From assembly GCA_964476835.1 (NCBI GenBank), contig CAYZCE010000005.1, forward strand, positions 14,819 through 78,818: 64,000 bases of DNA, in the 5' to 3' direction. Made by a program: the position numbers and the translations under genes. The notes below the pieces were generated by a model that did not search any database, was not told the origin of the DNA, and worked only from the letters and a program-made list of their open reading frames with translations. How positions within the stretch are numbered: the first letter of the stretch is position 1; every line of letters begins with the position of its first letter. The stretch comes from PALSA-926 sp964476835. Lineage in GTDB: Bacteria; Pseudomonadota; Alphaproteobacteria; Micavibrionales; UBA2020. Positions 18,111 to 27,166 of this stretch are shown one piece after another.

Positions 18111-18524
18111 ATGGTGGATTCAGTCGGCACAGTATCGGTGCAGATTTCCCAGACGAATACCGGGGCGCGTAGCGCGCCTGCGACGACCGTTGCAACGACG
18201 GACGCCGCGTCTGTGATCGCATCCGAAAGCAGCCAAAATTTTGTCAGTTCGGCTATCCGCGTCGATAACCTGCAGAACGTGGCGATCCTCGAATTCCGCC
18301 GCGCGGATGGGGAGATCGTGCAGCAATATCCGACCCAGACGCAAATCGATGCCTTCACGAAAGCGCGCTCGCTCGAACGCCATGCGTTGATGAGCGGTTC
18401 GCCGCCGGCGCAGCAGCCGCACGAGACCCCGGCGCCTGTCACCCATGACGCAGAGCCGCAGGAGGCCAGCCCGCCTGCCGCCGATGCGCCGTCGCCGCAT
18501 GGGGGAGCCTCGGTCGAAGCCTGA
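18111..18524 (+). CDS. FlaG-like flagellar protein
   Basis: 137-aa protein with a low-complexity N-terminal part, a short conserved-looking core (residues about 50-85: DNLQNVAILEFRRADGEIVQ then QYPTQTQIDAF), and an Ala/Pro-rich tail. The core resembles the FlaG/YvyC pattern, a strand pair followed by a polar turn and helix. Its place between the fliF operon and flaF-flbT-flagellin supports a flagellar role. The ATG at 18111 is preferred over one at 18048 because a CtrA-like box at 18018-18036 would put the transcription start downstream of the earlier ATG. A terminator follows. Confidence 0.6.
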   Translation: MVDSVGTVSVQISQTNTGARSAPATTVATTDAASVIASESSQNFVSSAIRVDNLQNVAILEFRRADGEIVQQYPTQTQIDAFTKARSLERHALMSGSPPAQQPHETPAPVTHDAEPQEASPPAADAPSPHGGASVEA

Positions 18525-18547
18525 GATGATTTAAATGTCGTTGAAGC

Positions 18548-18572
18548 AAACCCTGCCGCGGCAGGGTTTTTT
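18548..18572 (+). terminator. Rho-independent terminator
   Basis: AAACCCTG...CAGGGTTT hairpin with a GC-rich apex followed by a run of T, 23 bases after the FlaG-like gene. Confidence 0.85.
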
Positions 18573-18589
18573 ATTGCCTGAAAATGGCG

Positions 18590-19051
18590 TTAGGCCATGC
18601 TGTCGGTTGTCGCGAGGGGGCGTGCTTCGGCCGCCGCCGGCGCCGTTGCCGCCGCGGGCGCTGCAGGGCGCTTCAGGAGGCCTGCGGCGATGTTGCGGTT
18701 GATGTTGACGAGCACCGTGAACTTCGCCGGCTGGGTGTCGATCATGATGTCCTGCGTCCGCTTGAAGACGAAGACGGCGAGGGAGGCGATGTTGTTGCGC
18801 AGCTCGAGCGGCATTGCGTTGTCGGTGCTCATCGCGGTGTCGAGGAAGATCTGCCAGATCTTGCGGTTGTTGGTGAGCACGTCGTCGATTTCCTCGAGCG
18901 ACGGCTTCTCGCCGCCTTCGATGCGGCGGGCGAGGGCCTCGAGGTTGGTCGCCGCCTTGAGGAGGATCGTGCCTTCCAGTGCGCGCTGGTCTGTGGGGAG
19001 GGCCGAGCCGTAGGCGCCGGTCGCTTTGCTGTAGGGGTTGTTGTTAGGCAT
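18590..19051 (-). CDS. flaF: Flagellar biosynthesis regulator FlaF
   Basis: 153-aa helical protein with FlaF features: an N-terminal Tyr/Ala segment (NPYSKATGAYGSA), a LEGTILLKAATNLEAL helix, NRKIWQIFLDTA, and LPLELRNNIASLAVFVFKR-like text near residue 85. In Caulobacter FlaF is needed for flagellin secretion and translation, acting with FlbT. The start overlaps the flbT stop by 8 bases, so the two are translated together. The Ala/Pro-rich C-terminal extension (about 125-153) is longer than the family core. Confidence 0.9.
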   Translation of the reverse strand: MPNNNPYSKATGAYGSALPTDQRALEGTILLKAATNLEALARRIEGGEKPSLEEIDDVLTNNRKIWQIFLDTAMSTDNAMPLELRNNIASLAVFVFKRTQDIMIDTQPAKFTVLVNINRNIAAGLLKRPAAPAAATAPAAAEARPLATTDSMA

Positions 19052-19430
19052 GGGCGAGCAGCTCCTTCTCGTATTTCACCAGGTTCCGCGCTTCCTTGAG
19101 CGCCTTGTAGTATTCGTCGTTCAGCAGGAGCGCGTTGATCTTGCCGAAGAACGGGGTCATCGACGGCGCGGCCTGGAGGATGTCGCGCACCTGGTCGAAA
19201 TAGGTCTGGTGCAGGGCCTCGGGCGTGTCCGCGAGGTACATGAGCTGGATGGTGAGGTACACGCGCTTGCACGGCGTATCCGCGTCGCTTTCGCGCATGA
19301 TGTCCTTTTCGCGCAGGATCGGGGCATCGCCCTCGATCCGCAGGCGCGACGAATGGCCGGAATCGTTCGTGATCAGCGTGGTGCCGATGATGATGCGTTC
19401 AGTGGGTTTGAGGTCTATGACGAGCGCCAC
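19044..19430 (-). CDS. flbT: Flagellin translation repressor FlbT
   Basis: 128-aa RNA-binding post-transcriptional regulator that in Caulobacter binds the 5' leader of flagellin mRNA. Recognisable text includes KPTERIIIGTTLITNDSGHS, RIEGDAPILREKDIM and the C-terminal DEYYKALKEARNLVKYE. It lies directly downstream of the flagellin gene on the same strand and overlaps flaF. A terminator between flagellin and flbT implies that flbT-flaF has its own promoter or depends on readthrough. Confidence 0.93.
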   Translation of the reverse strand: MALVIDLKPTERIIIGTTLITNDSGHSSRLRIEGDAPILREKDIMRESDADTPCKRVYLTIQLMYLADTPEALHQTYFDQVRDILQAAPSMTPFFGKINALLLNDEYYKALKEARNLVKYEKELLAHA

Positions 19431-19511
19431 GAGATTCTCTCCGGTCCATACAGGTGAAATCCTTTCACCCTCTACATTACCAGTATCGCATGGAACGATT
19501 AAAAAAGTCCT

Positions 19512-19552
19512 AAAAAAAGAGCCGGCGGGATTGCTCCCGCCGGTCTTTTTTA
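19512..19552 (-). terminator. Flagellin terminator
   Basis: Hairpin with a 9-bp GC stem (CCGGCGGGA 19522-19530 and TCCCGCCGG 19535-19543), extended by A/T tracts on both sides, 19-59 bases after the flagellin stop. The symmetrical A/T tracts could let it work in both directions. Confidence 0.9.
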
Positions 19553-19570
19553 GAGGGTCGTCCGTGTCTC

Positions 19571-20746
19571 TTACGAGAACAGGCGGAGGACCGACTGGTT
19601 GGCTTGCGAAGACAGCGACAGAGCCTGAATACCAAGCTGCTGCGAGGTCTGGAGGGCCAGGAGGTTCGCGCCTTCCTCGTTCTTGTCGGCGAGGGTCAGT
19701 GCGGATGCACCGTCCTTCAGGACGTTGACGAGGTTGGTGGTGTAGTCCTGGCGGTTCTGGATGATGGTCAGTGCGTTACCGAACTTCGACGCTTCGTCCT
19801 TCATCGTGGTGATCGCAGTGTCGATCGACGCGATAGAGGCGTCGATGCCTGCCGTACCGGTCCAAGCCGCTGCGCTAACGCCGAGGCCGCTCATCGAGAA
19901 GTCCTGAGCCGAACTGACGTCAGAAGAAGACGTGTTCGTTTCGTTGAACTGCGTGACGAGGTGGTTGCCGTTCAGCAGGTTGATACCGCGGTAGCCGGCG
20001 TCGTTGACCAGTGCGTCGAACTGCGTGCGCAGGTCGTTGAACTGGGAGATCGCCGCGCTGTAGTCAGTCGTCGAACCCACTTGGCTGGTGCTCAGGCCGA
20101 GGTCAGCGGTCACGTCGTTGGTGCCGCCGCCGAGGGTCAGGGCAGAACCGTCCGTGGTGCTGATCTTCAGGAAGAACTCACCAGCGTGGCCGGCTGCGGT
20201 GTTTGCAACCAGTTCAGCCTTGACGCGGCCGTCGAGGGTAGCGTCGCCGTTGATGTTGTTGATCAGGTCCGCGATGGTGTCACCGGTGGTGATGGCGATG
20301 TCAACGCGGGTTTCAGCGTTCAGCGTGATGCCGAGTTCGTCACCGGTCGCGATACCCGCACCGATGCCGGCCGAGCCGACGAGGTCAGCGCTGTCGGCAG
20401 GCGTCAGGCTATGGGTACCCGTGACAGAAGCGGCGCCGGCAGCCTGGGTCTTCGCGGTCTGTGCGACGGCCTTTGCGCTCTGGAGCATAGTCGTCATGCT
20501 CGTGATCGCCTGGTCAGCGGCCTTCAGGGTCTGAATGGACTGGCCCATACCGTCCAGAAGGGCGGACAGGTCAGAAGCACGGTCGTTCAAGCCTTGAGCG
20601 GCGAAGTACGAAGACGGGTTGTCGAGGGCGGAGTTGACCTTGTTACCAGTCGCCAGGCGGAACTGGGTGGTGCCAAGGAGGTTTGCGGTTTGCTGCAGGG
20701 AGAGCAGGTTGGCTCGCATTGCAGAGGTAAGGGTAACGCCAGTCAT
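19571..20746 (-). CDS. fliC: Flagellin
   Basis: 391-aa filament protein. The N-terminal helix (MTGVTLTSAMRANLLSLQQT then LLGTTQFRLATGNKVNSALD) and the C-terminal helix ending QTSQQLGIQALSLSSQANQS are the conserved D0/D1 parts; the Thr/Ala/Gly-rich middle is the variable exposed region. The length is short to medium for a flagellin. Codon use is strongly biased, as in a highly expressed gene. It is the only flagellin in the window and is followed by flbT-flaF, its likely post-transcriptional regulators. Confidence 0.95.
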   Translation of the reverse strand: MTGVTLTSAMRANLLSLQQTANLLGTTQFRLATGNKVNSALDNPSSYFAAQGLNDRASDLSALLDGMGQSIQTLKAADQAITSMTTMLQSAKAVAQTAKTQAAGAASVTGTHSLTPADSADLVGSAGIGAGIATGDELGITLNAETRVDIAITTGDTIADLINNINGDATLDGRVKAELVANTAAGHAGEFFLKISTTDGSALTLGGGTNDVTADLGLSTSQVGSTTDYSAAISQFNDLRTQFDALVNDAGYRGINLLNGNHLVTQFNETNTSSSDVSSAQDFSMSGLGVSAAAWTGTAGIDASIASIDTAITTMKDEASKFGNALTIIQNRQDYTTNLVNVLKDGASALTLADKNEEGANLLALQTSQQLGIQALSLSSQANQSVLRLFS

Positions 20747-20964
20747 GTCATGTTCCTTTTTCTAAGGTTAAAAGAATCGAGAGCTACTCTCCCGATACAT
20801 TCTCAGGATGCCACGAAGGTGGTTAACGAATGGTGTATGGGTTGGCATAATGCGCAAGAAAAGCGCTATAAAGCGTTATAAATCGCCACTTTGAATCCTT
20901 GACTCCGTCCCGCCGATTTGGTCATCTAGGGGCTTGAAAAATAATACGAAACAGGAATCACTCC

Positions 20965-21612
20965 ATGACCGATGTTTTTGACGAGATTGCCGAAGACCTG
21001 CGCCGGGAAAAACTCCACCAGTTTTGGAAAGAAAATGGGTCGTGGATCATCGGGGGGATTCTCCTGGCGGTCGTCATGACCGGTGCTTTGTCCTTCTGGC
21101 GCCAGTGGGAATCGAATCGTAATGCCGCCGCGACGGCGGAACTGACGCGCGTCGTCGGCAAGAACGACCCGGCGGCTCTCGCGGCTTACGCGCAGGGCGC
21201 GCCCGGCGACCAGGCGATGCTCGCGCGCTTCATGGCCGCCGCCGCTTATACGCAGCACGGCGATAAGGACAAGGCCGTCGCGATGTACGATGCCATCGCG
21301 TCCGCGATGGGACCGGATAAGGCATACCGCCAGCTTGCGAAGCTCTACAGCGTCAGCCTGCGCGCCGATGGCGGCGATGCGGCCGCGCTGCGCGCTGAAC
21401 TGAAGCCGCTGCTCTCCGAGAAGGCCGTGTGGCGCTATACCGCGCTTGAACTCGATGCGCTGCTGGCCTCGCGCGCGGGCGACCGCGGCGCGGCGGTTGA
21501 AGACCTCACCAAGATCAGCGCCGACCCGCTGGCGCCTGCCGATGCGCGCGCGCGCGCCTTTACGCTGCGCAGCCTTTACGTGGCCGGCAAGGAGAAGGAG
21601 GGCGCGAAGTGA
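20965..21612 (+). CDS. TPR-like membrane protein (YfgM type)
   Basis: 215-aa protein with a short cytoplasmic N-terminus, one membrane segment at about 26-46 (SWIIGGILLAVVMTGALSFW) and a periplasmic part of helical TPR-like pairs rich in Ala. This is the layout of the YfgM/TPR_21 family, an ancillary SecYEG-associated protein linked to outer-membrane protein traffic. The next gene, bamB, overlaps its stop (GTGA); yfgM-bamB-der is a widely conserved order, which strengthens the call. Confidence 0.85.
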   Translation: MTDVFDEIAEDLRREKLHQFWKENGSWIIGGILLAVVMTGALSFWRQWESNRNAAATAELTRVVGKNDPAALAAYAQGAPGDQAMLARFMAAAAYTQHGDKDKAVAMYDAIASAMGPDKAYRQLAKLYSVSLRADGGDAAALRAELKPLLSEKAVWRYTALELDALLASRAGDRGAAVEDLTKISADPLAPADARARAFTLRSLYVAGKEKEGAK

Positions 21613-22940
21613 CGATCAAACGCACCCTCGCGCTGGGCCTTTGCCTCTTCGCGCTCACCGCCTGCTCGAGCTTCGAGGGCATGTTCCGCGACAAGGACCA
21701 GATCCCGTTGCCCGGCCAGCGCATCTCCGTGCTGCAGCTGCAGCAGGACCTCGTGCCCGACGCCACCCTGCAAAACCAGCCGCTCGCGCTGCCCGCGGCG
21801 TGGAGCGACGATTTCTGGCCGCAAAGCGGCGGCTATCCCAATCACGCGATGGGCCATCTCGCGCTGGGCGACGGCCTCAAGAAGGTCTGGAGTTCCGATA
21901 TCGGCTCCGGCGGCGACCGCCGCGATCCGCTGATCGTGCAGCCCATCGTCGCGGACGGCGTCGTCTATACGCTGGATACCGAAGCGGAGGTTTCCGCATT
22001 CAAGCTTTCCGACGGCGAACGCAAGTGGCGCGTCAACGCCGCAGTCGATCATGAAGACGATGGCGGCTATATCGGCGGCGGCCTCGCATTCTCGGCTGGC
22101 AAGCTCTATGTGACCAACGGCTACAAGCAACTCATCTGCCTCAACCCGGCGGACGGCAAGCAATTGTGGAGCGCGGATGTGCCTGCGCCCGTGCGCGCTG
22201 CGCCGACAGTGGCAGGCGGCAAGGTCTACCTCATCACGCTCGATAACCGCCTGATGGTTTATTCCGCCGAAGACGGCAAGCCGCTGTGGAGCTATGCGGG
22301 CGTCGCTGAAACCACCAACCTGCTCGGCTCCGTCTCGCCGGCGGTCAATGCCTCGCTCGTCGTCATGCCGATGTCGTCGGGCGAAGTGATCGGCCTGCGC
22401 AGCGAAAACGGGCAGGCGGTGTGGCAGGACAACCTCTCCACCGTGCGCCGCTCGGGCGCGTCGTCGGTCATCGCCGACATCCGCGGCCAGCCGGTCATCG
22501 ACCAGGGCCTCGTCTATGCTGTCAGCTACAGCGGCCGCATGGTCGCGATCGACGAGATCAGCGGCCAGCGCGTCTGGCAGCGCGAGATCGGCAGCGCCGA
22601 GATGCCATGGTCGGCGGGCGACACTGTCTTCGTCCTTTCCACCGACCAGCAGGTGCTGGCGCTCACGCGCATTAGCGGCGCGATCCGCTGGGTCGGCGCG
22701 CTGCCGCGCTATGAAGATGAAAAGAGCAAGGAAGACCCGATCGTCTGGACCGGTCCCGTGCTGGCTGGCGACCGCCTGATCCTTGCGAGCAACCGCGGCC
22801 AGATGGTCGAGATGGATCCGCAGAACGGCCACACGATCAAGACCACCAAGCTGCCCGGCAACGTGCTGGTGCCGCCCGTCGTGGCTGGCGGCACGCTGCT
22901 GATCCTCACGGACGATGGCGATATCGTCGCTTACCGCTAA
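21609..22940 (+). CDS. bamB: Outer-membrane assembly lipoprotein BamB
   Basis: 443-aa lipoprotein of the BAM complex that inserts beta-barrel proteins. A signal peptide ends in a lipobox LTAC with Cys19; the rest is a beta-propeller of PQQ-like repeats (for example DGKQLWSADV, DGKPLWSYAG, NGQAVWQDNL, SGQRVWQREI). The start is a GTG at 21609 overlapping the previous stop. The conserved neighbours (TPR membrane protein upstream, der downstream) match the order known in many proteobacteria. Confidence 0.95.
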   Translation: MTIKRTLALGLCLFALTACSSFEGMFRDKDQIPLPGQRISVLQLQQDLVPDATLQNQPLALPAAWSDDFWPQSGGYPNHAMGHLALGDGLKKVWSSDIGSGGDRRDPLIVQPIVADGVVYTLDTEAEVSAFKLSDGERKWRVNAAVDHEDDGGYIGGGLAFSAGKLYVTNGYKQLICLNPADGKQLWSADVPAPVRAAPTVAGGKVYLITLDNRLMVYSAEDGKPLWSYAGVAETTNLLGSVSPAVNASLVVMPMSSGEVIGLRSENGQAVWQDNLSTVRRSGASSVIADIRGQPVIDQGLVYAVSYSGRMVAIDEISGQRVWQREIGSAEMPWSAGDTVFVLSTDQQVLALTRISGAIRWVGALPRYEDEKSKEDPIVWTGPVLAGDRLILASNRGQMVEMDPQNGHTIKTTKLPGNVLVPPVVAGGTLLILTDDGDIVAYR

Positions 22941-22961
22941 TCCTACTAACCAAGGGCAACC

Positions 22962-24401
22962 ATGACTTTCACTATCGCCATCATCGGCCGCCCCAACGTC
23001 GGCAAGTCGACGCTCTTCAACCGGCTTGTCGGCAAGAAGCTCGCGCTGGTGCATGACACGCCCGGCCTCACCCGCGACTGGCGCGAGGCCGACGGCCACC
23101 TGATGGGCCTCGACTTCCGCGTCATCGACACGGCGGGGCTGGAAGAGAGCTTCGACAGCTCCATCCCCGGCCGCATGCGCAAGCAGACCGAACGCGCGCT
23201 GGGCAAGGCCGACATCGCTTTCGTCGTCATCGACGCTAGAGTCGGCATCACGCCGATGGACCGTCACTTCGCCGACTGGGTCCGCAAGCAGAAAATTCCC
23301 GCCGTGCTGGTCGCCAACAAGTGCGAGAGCAAGGTCGGCATGTCGGGCCTGTATGAGGCTTATGAACTCGGCCTCGGCGAGCCGATCGCGGTTTCCGCCG
23401 AGCACGGCCAGGGCCTGGACGAACTCTACGCGCTGCTGCGCCCCAAGGTCGAAAAGGCAGAGGCGGACGCCGCCGCTGCTGCGGCTGCCGAGCCGGAGGA
23501 AGAATCCGACGATATCGAACGCTACTTCCAGATTTACCAGGAAGGTTCCGAAACCGGTTTCGGTGACGAACCGGCGGCCCCTGAAGAATTGACGCTGCCG
23601 ATCAAGGTCGCGATCGTCGGCCGTCCCAACGTCGGCAAGTCGACGCTGCTCAACGCGCTGGTCGGCGAGGAACGCTCGATGACCGGCCCCGAGGCTGGCA
23701 TCACGCGCGACGCGGTTCACGTAGACTGGGAATTCGGCGGGCGCAAGCTCAAGCTGGTCGATACCGCCGGCCTGCGCCGCAAGTCGCGCGTCTTCCAGGA
23801 CATCGAGCGCATGTCGGTCGAAGATACGCTGCGCGCCATCCGGCTTGCGCAGGTCGTCGTGCTGGTCATCGACGGCGAGATGCTGTTCGAGAAGCAGGAC
23901 CTCACCATCGCCCAGCACGTTATCGAGGAAGGCCGCGCGCTGGTCATCGCCGTCAACAAGTGGGACCTCATCACCGACCGCGACAAGCGCCTCGACGAGA
24001 TCCGCCATCAGCTCGACCGCAGCCTCGCGCAGGCGGCGGATATCCGCTTCGTCACCATCTCGGCGCAGAACGGCGTGCGCCTCGACCAGCTGATGCAGAG
24101 CGTGCTCGACACCTACGACCTCTGGAACTACCGCATCTCGACCGGCAAGATGAACCGCTGGCTGCGCGCGATGGAGGCGCAGAACCCCGCGCCGCTCGTG
24201 CACGGCAAGCAGAACCGCCTGCGCTACATGACGCAGATCAAGGCGCGCCCGCCGACCTTCGCCCTCTGGGTCAGCCGTCCCGACGACTATCCCGAGACGC
24301 ACAAGCGCTTCCTCATCAATTCGTTGCGCCGCGATTTCAAGATCCCGGCCACGCCGATCCGCTTCATCATCAAGGCGAGCAAGAACCCGTATGTGGATTA
24401 A
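22962..24401 (+). CDS. der: Ribosome assembly GTPase Der (EngA)
   Basis: 479-aa GTPase with two tandem G domains, each with GRPNVGKST (residues about 8-16 and 217-225), DTAGL and NKxD-type motifs (NKCE in the first domain, NKWD in the second), and a C-terminal KH-like domain ending KNPYVD. It acts in 50S ribosomal subunit maturation. An acidic Ala/Glu linker lies between the two G domains (about 168-190). The stop overlaps the next start by 11 bases. Confidence 0.97.
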   Translation: MTFTIAIIGRPNVGKSTLFNRLVGKKLALVHDTPGLTRDWREADGHLMGLDFRVIDTAGLEESFDSSIPGRMRKQTERALGKADIAFVVIDARVGITPMDRHFADWVRKQKIPAVLVANKCESKVGMSGLYEAYELGLGEPIAVSAEHGQGLDELYALLRPKVEKAEADAAAAAAAEPEEESDDIERYFQIYQEGSETGFGDEPAAPEELTLPIKVAIVGRPNVGKSTLLNALVGEERSMTGPEAGITRDAVHVDWEFGGRKLKLVDTAGLRRKSRVFQDIERMSVEDTLRAIRLAQVVVLVIDGEMLFEKQDLTIAQHVIEEGRALVIAVNKWDLITDRDKRLDEIRHQLDRSLAQAADIRFVTISAQNGVRLDQLMQSVLDTYDLWNYRISTGKMNRWLRAMEAQNPAPLVHGKQNRLRYMTQIKARPPTFALWVSRPDDYPETHKRFLINSLRRDFKIPATPIRFIIKASKNPYVD

Positions 24402-25203
24402 GCCCGGCATGACAGCCGTGCTTGCCGCGCTGCTGTGCGCCGCGCCTGCCCATGCCGCCGACCTCGCATCGCACCGGGCGCTGTACAGTTTCCGCCTTGC
24501 ATCGTCCGACCCGTCATCCGGCCCGGACGCTGCGCGCGGGCAGATGTATTACGCGCAGGACGACGCCTGCGACGCCTGGACGGTCGACCGCCGCTTCGCC
24601 ATGTCCTACAGCTATCCCGAAGCCGCCGACAACGACGCCGAGAGCAGCAAGTACACGGCCTATGAAGGAAAGGACGGCAAGCGCTTCGACTTCAGCGCCG
24701 TGCACCAGCAGGCCGGCGAAGAGGCGGACGAATGGCGCGGCACGGTCGTCCAGCAAAAAGACGGCGCGGCGAAGGCCAGGTATTCCATTCCCGAGAACCT
24801 GTCCTTCGACTTGCCGCGCGGCTATTACCTGTCGACGGCCTTCACAGCGGCCTTGATCGAGAAGGCGCGCGCGGGCGAGCATTCCTTCAGCGGCGTCGTC
24901 TTCGACGGTACCGACATCAACGGCCCCGTGCTGATGAGCGCCTTCATCGGCAAGCGCGTGCCGCCAGCGGAATTCGCGAAAGGCGCGCATATCGACGCCA
25001 GCCTGCTCGCGCCTGAGGCCTGGCATGTGCGCCTCGCGCTGCTGCCGGTCGATGAAGACGACGACATCACGCCCTTTTACGAGATCGACATGGTGCTGCA
25101 CGCCAACGGCGTCGTCAGCCATGCGTTCGACGTGTATAAGGGGTTTACGATCGAGGAGAGCCTGACGGCGCTGGAAAAGCTGCCGCCGCGACCCTGTCGA
25201 TGA
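24391..25203 (+). CDS. eipB: Periplasmic cell-envelope protein EipB
   Basis: 270-aa protein with a cleavable signal peptide (cleavage near residue 23, AHA-AD) followed by the DUF1849/EipB beta-barrel-like fold beginning LASHRALYSFRLASS. EipB is an alphaproteobacterial periplasmic protein needed for envelope integrity. Its two conserved cysteines, which form a disulfide in Brucella EipB, match Cys60 (DDACDAW) and Cys269 (PRPCR at the very end). The gene overlaps der by 11 bases and ends just before the divK promoter. Confidence 0.88.
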   Translation: MWIKPGMTAVLAALLCAAPAHAADLASHRALYSFRLASSDPSSGPDAARGQMYYAQDDACDAWTVDRRFAMSYSYPEAADNDAESSKYTAYEGKDGKRFDFSAVHQQAGEEADEWRGTVVQQKDGAAKARYSIPENLSFDLPRGYYLSTAFTAALIEKARAGEHSFSGVVFDGTDINGPVLMSAFIGKRVPPAEFAKGAHIDASLLAPEAWHVRLALLPVDEDDDITPFYEIDMVLHANGVVSHAFDVYKGFTIEESLTALEKLPPRPCR

Positions 25204-25206
25204 CCT

Positions 25207-25222
25207 TTAATGTTTTGTTAAC
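25207..25222 (+). promoter_or_regulatory. CtrA-binding box before divK
   Basis: Exact TTAA-N7-TTAAC match (TTAA 25207-25210, TTAAC 25218-25222), the CtrA consensus, about 42 bases before the divK start. The divK gene is a known CtrA target in Caulobacter. The box begins directly after the eipB stop. Confidence 0.7.
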
Positions 25223-25263
25223 TTTTCACAGCTTAAAGTATATATAGAGAGATGGTATCCCAT

Positions 25264-25647
25264 ATGAAAAACAAGATTTTGATCGTCGAAGACAACGAAT
25301 TGAACATGAAGCTGTTCGACGACTTGCTGACGGCGCATGGCTATCAGGTGTTCAAGACGCGCGACGGGCGGCAAGTGCTCGAACTGGCGCGCGTGCATGC
25401 GCCCGACCTGATCCTCATGGACATCCAGCTGCCCGAGGTCTCCGGCCTCGACGTCACCAAGTGGCTCAAGGCCGATGCGGCCCTCAAGCACATTCCCGTC
25501 ATCGCCGTGACCGCCTTCGCCATGAAGGGCGACGAGGAAAAGATCCGCGAAGGCGGCTGCGAGGATTACATCTCCAAGCCGATTTCCATCACCGAGTTCA
25601 TCCGCACGATCCAGAAATATGTTGGACCGGGCCAGATGGCCGGATAA
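25264..25647 (+). CDS. divK: Single-domain response regulator DivK
   Basis: 127-aa stand-alone receiver that in Caulobacter-type cells links the kinases PleC/DivJ to the CckA-ChpT-CtrA relay. Phosphoacceptor Asp53 (LILMDIQLPEVSG), the acidic pair at 10, Thr in VTAFAMKGDE and Lys in SKPI are all present. It is almost all core, as expected. An in-frame ATG at 25252 is possible, but homologues start MKNKILIVEDN. pleD follows after 11 bases, the same divK-pleD pair as in Caulobacter. Confidence 0.95.
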   Translation: MKNKILIVEDNELNMKLFDDLLTAHGYQVFKTRDGRQVLELARVHAPDLILMDIQLPEVSGLDVTKWLKADAALKHIPVIAVTAFAMKGDEEKIREGGCEDYISKPISITEFIRTIQKYVGPGQMAG

Positions 25648-25658
25648 AGGAGGGAACC

Positions 25659-27107
25659 ATGACCGCCCGCGTACTCGTCATCGACGATATTTTGCCTAAC
25701 GTGAAGCTGCTTGAAGCGCGGCTGAGCAGCGAGTATTTCGACGTCATCACCGCCACCAGCGGCCCCGAGGGGCTGGAAAAGGCGGAGACGCAATCGCCCG
25801 ACGTCATCCTGCTCGACGTCATGATGCCCGGCATGGACGGCTTTGAGGTCTGCCAGCGCCTGAAGAGCAACCCGGCCACCGCCAACATTCCCGTCGTGAT
25901 GGTGACGGCGCTGACCGACGCCACCGACCGCGTGCGCGGGCTCGAGGTCGGCGCCGACGACTTCCTGACCAAGCCGGTCAACGACATCGCGCTGATGGCG
26001 CGCGTGCGCTCGCTCGTGCGCCTCAAGATGATGGTGGACGAATGGAAGGCGCGCGAGAAGACGTCGAGCCAGTTCGGCTTCAACAAGGGCGAGAAGAGCG
26101 CGATCATCGAGGAACTCTACGACAAAGCGCAAGTGCTGATCGTCGAGGACAAGGATTTCGAGAGCGAGAAGTTCGTCGAGACGCTCAAGCGCGACGACGA
26201 CGTCATCATCGCCGTGCGCACCGGCGAGCAGGGCCTGCAGCAGGCGATGCAGAACAATTTCGACGTCATCATCCTCAGCATCAACCTCGCCGGCGAAGAC
26301 GGCCTGCGCCTGTGCCAGCATTTCCGCTCCAACGAGCATACGCGCGCGGTGCCTATCCTCGTCGTCTGCGAGGAGACGGACACCAAGCGCATCGCCATGG
26401 CGCTCGAGATCGGCGCGCACGACTACATCATGCGTCCCATCGACCGCAACGAGCTGCTGGCCCGCGTGCACACGCAGATCCGCCGCAAGCGCTTCCAGGA
26501 CCGCCTGCGCGCCAACTACGAAAAGAGCCTTGCGCTCGCGCTGACCGACACGCTGACCGGCCTCTATAACCGCCGCTACATGACGGCGCACCTTGAGAGC
26601 CTGCTCAAGAAGAACGCCGAGACGCGCAAGACGCTGGCGATCATGATGCTCGACATCGACAAGTTCAAGTCGGTCAACGACACCTACGGCCACGCCGCCG
26701 GCGACGAAGTGCTCAAGGTCTTCGCCGAGCGCGTCTCCAACGCGCTGCGCCCGTTCGACCTGGTCGTGCGTTTGGGCGGCGAGGAATTCGTCGTCGTGCT
26801 GCCGGACGTCAATACCACCATCGCCAAGCAGGTGGCCGAGCGCATCCGCCGCAAGGTCGCCTCCGCGCCGTTCCCCATCAGCGTCGCGCCGAACGAAATT
26901 CCCGTCACCGTCAGCATCGGCATGGCGCTGATCCCCGACGGCAACGCCACGATGGACGAAGCCCTGCACCGCGCCGACGCCGAGGTCTATAAGGCGAAGG
27001 AAAACGGCCGCAACCGCGTTTATCTCGAAGGCGAGGGGATGGTGTCGCAAGACCTGCCGCCGCCGCCCGATGACAACACGGCCAAGACGATCGCCGGCGC
27101 GATCTGA
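25659..27107 (+). CDS. pleD: Diguanylate cyclase response regulator PleD
   Basis: 482-aa protein with two receiver domains and a GGDEF domain, which makes c-di-GMP at the pole and drives the motile-to-sessile switch. REC1 keeps Asp53 and Lys105. REC2 is an adaptor: the phosphoacceptor position is Ser207 (ILSINLAGEDG) and the switch Lys is lost (MRP). The active site is GGEEF at 373-377, with the product-inhibition I-site RPFD at 364-367. The ATG at 25659 has an excellent AAAGGAGG site. It is co-transcribed with divK and followed by a terminator. Confidence 0.96.
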   Translation: MTARVLVIDDILPNVKLLEARLSSEYFDVITATSGPEGLEKAETQSPDVILLDVMMPGMDGFEVCQRLKSNPATANIPVVMVTALTDATDRVRGLEVGADDFLTKPVNDIALMARVRSLVRLKMMVDEWKAREKTSSQFGFNKGEKSAIIEELYDKAQVLIVEDKDFESEKFVETLKRDDDVIIAVRTGEQGLQQAMQNNFDVIILSINLAGEDGLRLCQHFRSNEHTRAVPILVVCEETDTKRIAMALEIGAHDYIMRPIDRNELLARVHTQIRRKRFQDRLRANYEKSLALALTDTLTGLYNRRYMTAHLESLLKKNAETRKTLAIMMLDIDKFKSVNDTYGHAAGDEVLKVFAERVSNALRPFDLVVRLGGEEFVVVLPDVNTTIAKQVAERIRRKVASAPFPISVAPNEIPVTVSIGMALIPDGNATMDEALHRADAEVYKAKENGRNRVYLEGEGMVSQDLPPPPDDNTAKTIAGAI

Positions 27108-27114
27108 TCAAAGA

Positions 27115-27144
27115 AAAAGGGCGGGATGTAAATCCCGCCCTTTT
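27115..27144. terminator. Terminator between pleD and rpmG
   Basis: Perfect 13-bp stem (27115-27127 with 27132-27144), GTAA loop, A-tract and T-tract on either side; it can serve both pleD and the convergent rpmG. Confidence 0.9.
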
Positions 27145-27166
27145 CAATTCCAGTAGATGCGAAAGC

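Noticed and set aside
20747..20964. Sigma-54 promoter for flagellin
   Set aside because: GG and GC candidates on the minus strand (for example around 20807-20815) do not have the 10-base separation needed for a -24/-12 element.
21576..24410. 944-codon open frame antisense to bamB and der
   Set aside because: It runs opposite two well-supported genes; long antisense frames are common in GC-rich DNA and the product is low-complexity with no domain.
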